From NCBI GenBank assembly GCA_001557035.1, contig LSKJ01000392.1, positions 1 through 8,623 on the forward strand: DNA of 8,623 nt, given 5' to 3'. The position numbers were made by a program, and so were the translations under genes. The notes beneath the pieces are model-generated. The model was not told the origin of the DNA and ran no database searches. It saw nothing but the letters and a program-made list of their open reading frames with translations. Positions 1 to 7,813 of the stretch are shown one piece after another (position 1 is the stretch's first letter; each line of letters begins with the position of its first letter). The stretch is from Rhodospirillaceae bacterium CCH5-H10 (GTDB taxonomy: Bacteria; Pseudomonadota; Alphaproteobacteria; Reyranellales; Reyranellaceae).

Positions 1-5
1 AAACC

Positions 6-44
6 GTTCACCATGTCCCCGAACAGGTGTTCACCATCTCCCCG
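6..44. repeat. Two tandem copies of a 16-bp sequence, 23 bp apart; possible insertion-sequence tip
   Basis: Bases 6-21 and 29-44 are two copies of GTTCACCATSTCCCCG and differ at one position (G or C). The shorter word ACAGGTG also occurs twice, at 23-29 and 53-59. Directly repeated subterminal sequences of about this size are known from the ends of IS21-family elements, whose tips usually end in CA. Here a CA dinucleotide lies at about 54-55, so an element could lie to the left and end there. The repeat is seen directly; the insertion-sequence reading is inference, because no transposase gene falls inside the window. Confidence 0.4.
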
Positions 45-124
45 GCCCAAACACAGGTGAAGAGCGAGGGTGCTGGGCCTGAGGTCATTTCGCGGGAGCG
101 CGTCTCGAAGCAGGGGCGCGGGCA

Positions 125-142
125 CCGCGGCGACTGCCGCGG
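125..142 (-). terminator. GC-rich hairpin just after the secA stop codon; weak terminator candidate
   Basis: A perfect 7-bp stem (CCGCGGC at 125-131, GCCGCGG at 136-142) with a 4-base loop lies 5 bases beyond the secA stop codon. It is well placed to end or protect the secA transcript. There is no run of T on the downstream side in the secA direction, so it is not a classical intrinsic terminator. It could act as a 3' stabiliser or a pause site, with termination by Rho further on. Confidence 0.4.
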
Positions 143-147
143 CGATG

Positions 148-2913
<2,766 letters not shown>

Positions 2914-2939
2914 GAAAACCTCGATATTCTAATGACTTA

Positions 2940-2959
2940 GGCGGGCACATCGGCCCGCC
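2940..2959 (-). promoter_or_regulatory. Hairpin at the predicted 5' end of the secA mRNA
   Basis: A perfect 7-bp inverted repeat (GGCGGGC at 2940-2946, GCCCGCC at 2953-2959) encloses a 6-base loop. From the promoter at 2970-2998, transcription should begin near 2963, so the hairpin would lie about 4 bases from the 5' end of a roughly 50-base leader. It ends 17 bases before the GAGG ribosome site and does not cover it. Next to it is a smaller repeat, CTAA/TTAG (2929-2940). A 5'-terminal stem usually protects mRNA from RppH/RNase E decay, so stabilisation is the simplest role. Control of secA expression is possible but unproven. Confidence 0.5.
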
Positions 2960-2969
2960 CTCTCCGTGA

Positions 2970-2998
2970 GAGATAGAGAGCGGGTCGGGGAGTGTCAA
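2970..2998 (-). promoter_or_regulatory. Sigma70-type promoter for secA
   Basis: Read on the minus strand, a perfect -35 box TTGACA (2993-2998) is followed by a 17-base spacer and a -10 box TATCTC (2970-2975, four of six consensus bases). The predicted start of transcription is near 2963, giving a leader of about 50 bases to the secA ATG at 2913. Spacing, orientation and position all fit. Transcription start has not been measured. Confidence 0.72.
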
Positions 2999-3141
2999 CG
3001 CAGCCCGCTAACGCAACCGCCCCGCCACCGGCCGGAAAGGAAGGTCGCCCCGGCGAACGCCTCGCCATGGACGCAGGCCTCACGAAAAAGTGCCGCAATT
3101 CAAAGCCATTACGCCTCTCGTCGGGGAGGCGGCGCTTGCTT

Positions 3142-3155
3142 GGCCCGAGCGGGCC
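3142..3155. promoter_or_regulatory. Perfect 14-bp palindrome-like repeat upstream of the parvulin gene; possible operator
   Basis: GGCCCGAGCGGGCC has 6-bp arms around two central bases and lies 51 bases before the parvulin ATG. Weak promoter-like hexamers flank it: TTGCTT at 3136-3141 and TGTAAA at 3158-3163, 16 bases apart, so the repeat would fill the spacer. That layout is what a repressor or MerR-type activator site looks like, but the hexamers match consensus poorly (3/6 and 4/6). The rest of 2914-3206 (293 bp), apart from the secA leader and promoter, shows no gene or other strong signal. Confidence 0.3.
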
Positions 3156-3206
3156 TGTGTAAACGGTTTGCGCCTTTCGTAACGAATGAATCTGCTGGAG
3201 TCCGCC

Positions 3207-4202
3207 ATGAGTCATGACCTGCGCAACCTGCGCCTCGCCCTCCTGAGCGGCGCGGTCGCGCTCCTCGCGGGACCCGTTCTGGCCCAGACTCCGCCGGCAC
3301 AGGCCCCGAAGCCGCCCGCAGGACAGCCCGCAGCGAAGCCGCCGGCCGCCGCCGCGACCCCGGCCCCGACCGCCGTCAAGGATCCGGTCGTGGCGATCGT
3401 GAACGGCCAGCAGATCCGCCTGTCCGAGCTCGAAATCGCCCAGCAGTCGCTGCCGCAGCAGTATCGCTCGATGCCGCTGCAGGCGGTGTTCCCGGCGCTG
3501 CTCGAGCGCATCATCGACAGCAAGCTGGTCGTCCAGGAAGGCAAGAAGACCAAGACGAACGAGGATCCGGCCTTCAAGAAGCGCATGGCCTTCGTCGAGG
3601 AGCAGGTGCTGCAGGATTTCTGGATCCAGCGCGAGATCTCCCGTCTGGTCACCCTGGAGAAGATCCAGCAGCGCTATCAGGAGCGCCTGAAGTCGATGCC
3701 GCCCGAGGAAGAGGTGCATGCGCGCCACATTCTCGTGGCCACCGAGGACGAGGCCAAGGCGATCATTGCCGAGCTGAAGAAGGGCACGCCCTTCGACAAG
3801 CTGGCCAAGGAGAAGTCGACCGACAAGGCGTCCGGCGCCGAGGGCGGCGATCTCGGCTGGTTCAAGAAGTCCGACATGGTGAAGGAATTCGCCGATGCCG
3901 CCTTCGACCTGAAGAAGGGCCAGGTCTCTGAGACCCCGACCAAGACCCAGTTCGGCTTCCACGTCATCTCGATCGACGACCGTCGCACCGCGCCGCCGCC
4001 GGCGCTCGAGGAACTGTCCGAGCAGATCCGCGAGGAACTGGCGCGCGAGGCCATCACGGCCCAGCTCGACCGGGTCCGGTCCGGATCGAAGATCGAGAAG
4101 TTCAACATGGACGGCACCAAGGCCGAGGCGGCGCCGGCCACTCCGGCCGCACCGGCGGCTCCCGCCGCCACGCCAGCCAAGCCGGCTGCGCCGCCGAAGT
4201 AA
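3207..4202 (+). CDS. Secreted peptidyl-prolyl cis-trans isomerase, parvulin (PpiC/SurA-like) type
   Basis: This is a periplasmic foldase of 331 aa that isomerises X-Pro bonds in exported proteins and probably chaperones envelope proteins. I chose the ATG at 3207 because CTGGAG (3195-3200) stands 6 bases upstream; an in-frame ATG at 3186 would add seven residues with no ribosome site. Residues 1-26 form a signal peptide (Arg residues at 6 and 9, hydrophobic core, then VLA before Gln27). A Pro/Ala/Lys-rich linker spans about 27-57. A SurA-N-like helical region follows (about 60-165), then the parvulin domain at about 168-260, with VHARHILV (170-177), GGDLGWF and FGFHVI (His252), the conserved His pair of the fold. 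Residues from about 300 to the end are another Ala/Pro/Lys tail. There is one parvulin domain, whereas E. coli SurA has two. Neighbouring divergent secA also serves protein export. Family assignment is firm; the exact client set is unknown. Confidence 0.93.
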   Translation: MSHDLRNLRLALLSGAVALLAGPVLAQTPPAQAPKPPAGQPAAKPPAAAATPAPTAVKDPVVAIVNGQQIRLSELEIAQQSLPQQYRSMPLQAVFPALLERIIDSKLVVQEGKKTKTNEDPAFKKRMAFVEEQVLQDFWIQREISRLVTLEKIQQRYQERLKSMPPEEEVHARHILVATEDEAKAIIAELKKGTPFDKLAKEKSTDKASGAEGGDLGWFKKSDMVKEFADAAFDLKKGQVSETPTKTQFGFHVISIDDRRTAPPPALEELSEQIREELAREAITAQLDRVRSGSKIEKFNMDGTKAEAAPATPAAPAAPAATPAKPAAPPK

Positions 4203-4226
4203 AAGATCGCGCAGAATCCGCCTCAA

Positions 4227-4244
4227 CTAAAACTCACGTTTTAG
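4227..4244. other. AT-rich hairpin in the parvulin-argJ gap
   Basis: CTAAAAC (4227-4233) and GTTTTAG (4238-4244) form a perfect 7-bp stem with a TCAC loop, 24 bases after the parvulin stop. It stands out as a pocket of A and T in very GC-rich DNA. It has no T run behind it on the plus strand, so a standard terminator is doubtful. The A+T richness would also suit a promoter or operator for argJ, and a -10-like TAGTCT lies at 4258-4263, but I find no matching -35 box. Confidence 0.35.
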
Positions 4245-4274
4245 GGCGTTTCTGGTGTAGTCTCCGCCGCTGGC

Positions 4275-4294
4275 CGGCTGCTTTTCCGCAGCCG
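4275..4294 (+). other. GC hairpin in the argJ leader
   Basis: CGGCTGC (4275-4281) and GCAGCCG (4288-4294) form a perfect 7-bp stem with a TTTTCC loop. It ends 6 bases before the argJ ribosome site AGGGGAG (4301-4307). It may be the end signal of the parvulin transcript, a stabilising leader for argJ, or neutral. No competing structure that would cover the ribosome site is obvious, so I do not call it an attenuator. Confidence 0.35.
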
Positions 4295-4311
4295 CGCCCG
4301 AGGGGAGAAAC

Positions 4312-5550
4312 ATGTCCGCCAACCACGCCATATCGCCGCTCGCCCCCAAGACGACGCCGACGCTGCCCCGCATCGCCGGCGTAAAGCTGGGCGTCGCGCG
4401 CTCCGGCGTGCGCTACAAGGACCGCGACGACGTCCTGCTGGCGGTGGTGCCGGCCGGGGCCACGATCGCGGGCGTCCTGACCAAGTCCAAGACGTGCTCG
4501 GCGCCGGTCGACTGGTGCCGCAAGAACCTGTCGCGCGGCAAGGTCCGCGCCATCGTGGTCAATGCCGGCAACGCCAATGCCTTCACCGGCAAGCTGGGCG
4601 ACAAGGCGGTCGAGGAGACGACGCGCTCCATCGCCCAGGCGCTGGGTTGCCCGCGCAACGAGGTCTTCATGGCCTCGACCGGTGTGATCGGCCAGCCGCT
4701 CGACTGGGAGAAGATCGCCGCCGTCGTGCCGACCCTCATCAAGTCCGGCCGGGAAGACGCCTGGTCGTCGGCCGCGGCTGCCATCATGACCACCGATACG
4801 TTCCCCAAGCTGGCGACGCGGCAGGCCAAGATCGGCGAGCGCACGGTCACGGTGAACGGCTTCCTGAAGGGCTCGGGCATGATCGCGCCCGACATGGCGA
4901 CGATGCTGGGTTTCGCCTTCACCGACGCGAAGATTCCCGGACCGGTGCTGCAGAAGCTGCTCTCCGACGCTGCCGACAAATCGCTGAACTGCGTCACCGT
5001 CGACGGTGACACCTCGACCAGCGACACGCTGCTGATGGTCGCCACCGGCGCGGCGCGCCACGCGCCGATCGAGGAAGCCGACGATCCCGTGCTGGCCGAT
5101 TTCAAGCGCGCTCTCGACGAGGTGCTGATCGAGCTGGCGCAGCTTCTCGCCCGCGACGGCGAGGGCGCCACCAAGTTCGTGACCATCAACGTGGGCGGCG
5201 CCTCGTCGAACGGCGCGGCCCGCAAGATCGGCCTGGCGGTCGCCAACTCGCCGCTGGTCAAGACCGCGATCGCCGGCGAGGACGCCAACTGGGGTCGCAT
5301 CGTCATGGCCGTCGGCAAATCGGGCGAGCGCGCCGATCGCGACAAGCTGCGCATCTCGATCGGCGGCGTGCGCATCACCGACGCAGGCCAGGTCGTCCCG
5401 AACTACGACGAGGCGCCGGTCGCCCAGCACATCAAGGGCTCCGACGTGGTCATCGACATCGACCTCGGCATCGGCCGCGGCCGCGCCACCGTCTGGACCT
5501 GCGATCTCACGCACGGCTACATCGACATCAACGGCAGCTACCGTTCTTGA
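4312..5550 (+). CDS. argJ: Arginine biosynthesis bifunctional protein ArgJ (glutamate N-acetyltransferase / ornithine acetyltransferase)
   Basis: ArgJ moves the acetyl group of N-acetylornithine to glutamate, recycling it in the cyclic arginine pathway; some members also use acetyl-CoA to make N-acetylglutamate. The 412-aa protein is full length. It shows NAGNANAFTG (84-93), the oxyanion-hole motif STGVIG (122-127), TTDTFPK (160-166), and KGSGMIAPDMATMLG (186-200). Within this last motif the precursor is expected to cut itself between Ala196 and Thr197, leaving Thr197 as the N-terminal nucleophile of the beta chain. The C-terminus NGSYRS matches the usual N-x-x-Y-R-(S/T) ending that closes the active site. 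The ATG is preceded by AGGGGAG (4301-4307). Its stop codon overlaps the mutT start by 4 bp, so the two are probably translated together. Whether this enzyme is mono- or bifunctional cannot be read from the sequence. Confidence 0.97.
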   Translation: MSANHAISPLAPKTTPTLPRIAGVKLGVARSGVRYKDRDDVLLAVVPAGATIAGVLTKSKTCSAPVDWCRKNLSRGKVRAIVVNAGNANAFTGKLGDKAVEETTRSIAQALGCPRNEVFMASTGVIGQPLDWEKIAAVVPTLIKSGREDAWSSAAAAIMTTDTFPKLATRQAKIGERTVTVNGFLKGSGMIAPDMATMLGFAFTDAKIPGPVLQKLLSDAADKSLNCVTVDGDTSTSDTLLMVATGAARHAPIEEADDPVLADFKRALDEVLIELAQLLARDGEGATKFVTINVGGASSNGAARKIGLAVANSPLVKTAIAGEDANWGRIVMAVGKSGERADRDKLRISIGGVRITDAGQVVPNYDEAPVAQHIKGSDVVIDIDLGIGRGRATVWTCDLTHGYIDINGSYRS

Positions 5551-5996
5551 TCTCGTTCGAAGACGAATGCCCGGGCGGCCCGCCGCCGCTGGGCGAGCGG
5601 CCGCTCGTGCTGGTGGCCGCCGTTGCGCTGGTCGATGCCGACACCCGCGTTCTCATCGCCCAGCGTCCGCCGGGCAAGTCGATGGCGGGCCTCTGGGAGT
5701 TTCCCGGCGGCAAGGTCGATGCCGGCGAGACGCCGGAGCATGCGCTGGTCCGTGAGCTGCACGAGGAACTGGGAATCGAGACGGCGACGAGCTGCCTCGC
5801 GCCCATCGCCTTCGCGAGCCACGGCTACGAGAAGTTCCATCTGCTGATGCCGGTCTTCGCCTGCCGCAAATGGAACGGCACGCCGCAGCCGCGCGAGGGC
5901 CAGACCCTGAAATGGGTCGCGCCGATGGACCTCAACAAGTACCCGATGCCGCCCGCCGACCTGCCGCTGGTCGGCCTGCTGCGCGATCTTCTGTAG
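5547..5996 (+). CDS. mutT: Nudix hydrolase, MutT type (8-oxo-dGTP diphosphatase), TTG start
   Basis: This protein probably hydrolyses oxidised guanine nucleotides such as 8-oxo-dGTP to the monophosphate, so they are not built into DNA. The 149-aa protein has the Nudix signature from Gly55 to Ile77: G-x5-E with Glu61, then R69-E70-L71-x-E73-E74-x-G76-I77, the glutamates that bind magnesium. The preceding AQRPPGKSMAGLWEFPGG stretch (38-55) is typical of MutT proper rather than of other Nudix enzymes. No ATG lies in frame upstream of the conserved core. The TTG at 5547 overlaps the argJ stop as TTGA and gives the usual N-terminal length, while the next option (GTG at 5607) would cut into the first beta strand. 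There is no clear ribosome site, so translation is probably coupled to argJ. The stop codon abuts that of the convergent membrane-protein gene. Confidence 0.9.
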   Translation: MISFEDECPGGPPPLGERPLVLVAAVALVDADTRVLIAQRPPGKSMAGLWEFPGGKVDAGETPEHALVRELHEELGIETATSCLAPIAFASHGYEKFHLLMPVFACRKWNGTPQPREGQTLKWVAPMDLNKYPMPPADLPLVGLLRDLL

Positions 5997-6812
5997 CTAT
6001 TGCACCGGCGTGAGCTGCGCGCCGGGGCGCCAGCCCACCAGGTCGCGGAAGATCAGCGCCTGGGCGGTGGCCGCCACCGCGGTGCCGCCGTAGGAGACGA
6101 GCAGCGCCGCCGTCCAGGTGATGATGGCTGCCGATTCGCCCGCACCCAGCACGCCGCGCGTCAGGCCGAGGACGACGAGCGTGGCAACCGTCGTGGCCAT
6201 CGCGCCGCTGAAGAACACCAGGAACAGGACGCCGATGATGGTCAGGGCATTGCCGCGGCTGTAGGTCCATGAGAGGCGCGGGGTGAAGGGTTCGTCGATG
6301 GCGGTCGCGGCGAGCCCGTAGCTGACGCGCAGCGCCAGGATGATCGAGATGGTGAAGCCCAGTCCGATCGGCGCCGCCAGCGCCTGCTTGCGGGCAATCT
6401 CGGGATCGGCTGCCGCGCCGGCCGCCAGCAACTCGGGGTCGACCGTGCCCAGCGTCAGTACGAAGGCGGCGAGCAGCACGAACGTAAAGCCGCCGATCTT
6501 GATGAGATGGATGAGGAACGCCATCTCGCGCGGCGACCAGCCGAGGCCGGGCAGGCGGCCGATACCCTGTGGGCCCAGCAGGACCAAGCGCTGCCACGCC
6601 ACCATGAACATCACCGTCGGCACCATGTCGGCGGCCTTCTCGATCAGCACCGGCATCAGCGAGTCGCGCGTCATCAGCGATCCCAGGAGCCGGATCGCCA
6701 GCGAAGCGATCCACGGGATGGTCACGAGATGGAAGAACAGGCCGAGATTGGCGAAGACGAAGGCGAAGCTCTGCGCGACCAGGCCGCCGAACGAAAGTTT
6801 GCTTGCAGGCAC
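5997..6812 (-). CDS. Multi-pass membrane protein of unknown function, partner of the NDUFAF5-like gene
   Basis: I do not recognise a characterised function. The 271-aa protein is mostly hydrophobic, with about six likely membrane helices near residues 22-44, 60-80, 98-122, 148-170, 188-216 and 228-252, and few charged residues between them. The middle segment (about 162-200: an RVSYGL stretch, then an acidic EPF motif and SWTYSRGNAL before the fifth helix) recalls YciC and glycerophosphodiester phosphodiesterase membrane-domain-like proteins. That resemblance is from memory and not secure. The start is GTG at 6812, 5 bases after the stop of the upstream gene, with GGAG 9 bases before it; the reading frame stays open much further upstream, but that part is a shadow of the neighbouring gene. 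It is very likely co-transcribed with the NDUFAF5-like gene. Its stop codon directly abuts the mutT stop, so there is no room for a separate terminator. Confidence 0.82.
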   Translation of the reverse strand: MPASKLSFGGLVAQSFAFVFANLGLFFHLVTIPWIASLAIRLLGSLMTRDSLMPVLIEKAADMVPTVMFMVAWQRLVLLGPQGIGRLPGLGWSPREMAFLIHLIKIGGFTFVLLAAFVLTLGTVDPELLAAGAAADPEIARKQALAAPIGLGFTISIILALRVSYGLAATAIDEPFTPRLSWTYSRGNALTIIGVLFLVFFSGAMATTVATLVVLGLTRGVLGAGESAAIITWTAALLVSYGGTAVAATAQALIFRDLVGWRPGAQLTPVQ

Positions 6813-6817
6813 GTCGT

Positions 6818-7732
6818 CTAGCTCCGTTCCACTTTTTCGCCGGCACTGATTTCGGCCGTACCCAGCGCCTCGGCGAGGCGATGCGCGGCGCTGCCGGGCT
6901 TCAGGGGCCTGGGCTGCGAGGCATGCGGCGCCCAGCCATGCAGGAAGAGTACCTCGAAGCTCGCCGCGACACGGCCGCTCGGCCGGGCGAACCGCTCGCC
7001 GTAGAGTTCCGCGGCGCGCAGCAGCACGGCACGGCGCGTCAAACCGCGGCGGCGACCTACCACGAGGTTGCTCTCGCCCATGGCGCTCAGATCGCGCATC
7101 AGCGCGAGCGCGCTTTCGTATTCGACCTCGATCGTCTCGCTGTCGGCCACCGGCAGGGCGAAACCCGCGCGCTGCAGCAGGCCCGCGGCGTCGCGAAGGT
7201 CGGCGAAGGGCGAAACGCGCGGGCTCAGCCCGCCGTCGATCTCGCTCTCGGCGGCGGCAAGCGCCTGGCGAAGCTGCCACAGGGTGGCCCCGCCCAGCAG
7301 CGCGCCGAGGAAAAGACCGTCGGGCTTCAGGATGCGCGCGATCTGGATGAGCGTGCCCGGCAGGTCGTTCACCCAATGCAGGTCCATGGCACTCAGCACC
7401 AGGTCGAAGCGGCCGGGCGCGAAGGGCAGGAACTCCTCGTCGGCGACGATGGCGGGCCCGCGCGCCCGGGCCGCGAAACTGCGGCCGAGGTCGGCCCGCA
7501 CGAGTTGTTCGACCATCGCCCGGTCGCCGAGCGCCCTGGCCACTTCGTCGCCGTGGCTGCCGAGGTCGAGCGCCAGCGGAAAGCTGCGGCGCACGTCGCC
7601 CAGCCGGTCGACCAGCCGCTCGGCGATCTCCCGCTTCAGGAAGTCGTGCCGCTCCCAGTCGCGGGCGGCACGCTCGCGCCGTCGACGCAGAAGGGTCCGG
7701 TCGAACACCAGCAGGGGATCGGGGCTCGTCAC
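6818..7732 (-). CDS. SAM-dependent methyltransferase-fold protein, homologue of complex I assembly factor NDUFAF5
   Basis: The 304-aa protein resembles human NDUFAF5 along nearly its whole length, judged from memory of that family: VFDR and an RRRRERAA stretch near the N-terminus (9-24), FPLALDLG (51-58), ADEEFLPF (97-104), FDLVLSAMDLHWVNDLP (109-125), ILKPDG (134-139), GGLSPRVSPF (167-176), LLQRAGF (185-191), MGESN (218-222) and GWAPH (266-270). NDUFAF5 hydroxylates an arginine of the NDUFS7 subunit of complex I, so a role in NADH dehydrogenase maturation is a fair inference. BioC-like annotation is common for this group but less apt. The SAM loop is unusual: DLGSHGDE (56-63) replaces the DLGCGxG pattern. 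I chose GTG 7732 because the conserved region begins just after it; no good ribosome site is visible. An ATG at 7792 would add 20 residues. The downstream membrane-protein gene follows after 5 bases. Confidence 0.85.
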   Translation of the reverse strand: MTSPDPLLVFDRTLLRRRRERAARDWERHDFLKREIAERLVDRLGDVRRSFPLALDLGSHGDEVARALGDRAMVEQLVRADLGRSFAARARGPAIVADEEFLPFAPGRFDLVLSAMDLHWVNDLPGTLIQIARILKPDGLFLGALLGGATLWQLRQALAAAESEIDGGLSPRVSPFADLRDAAGLLQRAGFALPVADSETIEVEYESALALMRDLSAMGESNLVVGRRRGLTRRAVLLRAAELYGERFARPSGRVAASFEVLFLHGWAPHASQPRPLKPGSAAHRLAEALGTAEISAGEKVERS

Positions 7733-7813
7733 AGTGGGTATGTAAGGGCAAAGAGCGGCCGCCGGTAGGGGAACGCCATCCTGTGGGCGCATTTGCCCGC
7801 CCCAATCCGCTCC
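7733..7813. promoter_or_regulatory. Short divergent intergenic region between the NDUFAF5-like gene and comF
   Basis: These 81 bases must hold the start signals for both divergent genes if the chosen starts are right. No convincing -35/-10 pair is visible in either direction. TATGTA at 7739-7744 reads TACATA on the minus strand and is the only -10-like word; used that way it would start transcription almost on the GTG at 7732, giving a leaderless mRNA. Neither gene shows a purine-rich ribosome site. If the longer starts (ATG 7792 minus, TTG 7793 plus) were used, the two genes would abut with no gap. Confidence 0.3.

Noticed and set aside
2914..3206. A SecM-like arrest peptide or small gene upstream of secA
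   Set aside because: The predicted leader is only about 50 bases and contains no start codon with a ribosome site, and no arrest-like motif is visible.
2937..5514. Two long minus-strand open frames (429 and 426 codons) opposite the parvulin gene and argJ
   Set aside because: Both are antisense shadows rich in Arg, Leu, Asp and Gly. The plus-strand genes carry clear family motifs, ribosome sites and a signal peptide.
6803..7768. A 321-codon plus-strand frame opposite the NDUFAF5-like gene
   Set aside because: The minus strand encodes a protein with many ordered NDUFAF5 motifs, while this frame has none.
6813..7805. Fusion of the six-helix membrane protein to a long N-terminal domain in the same open frame
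   Set aside because: The upstream part is an Arg/Pro/Ala-rich shadow of the NDUFAF5-like gene. The hydrophobic protein begins cleanly at GTG 6812, with a ribosome site before it.
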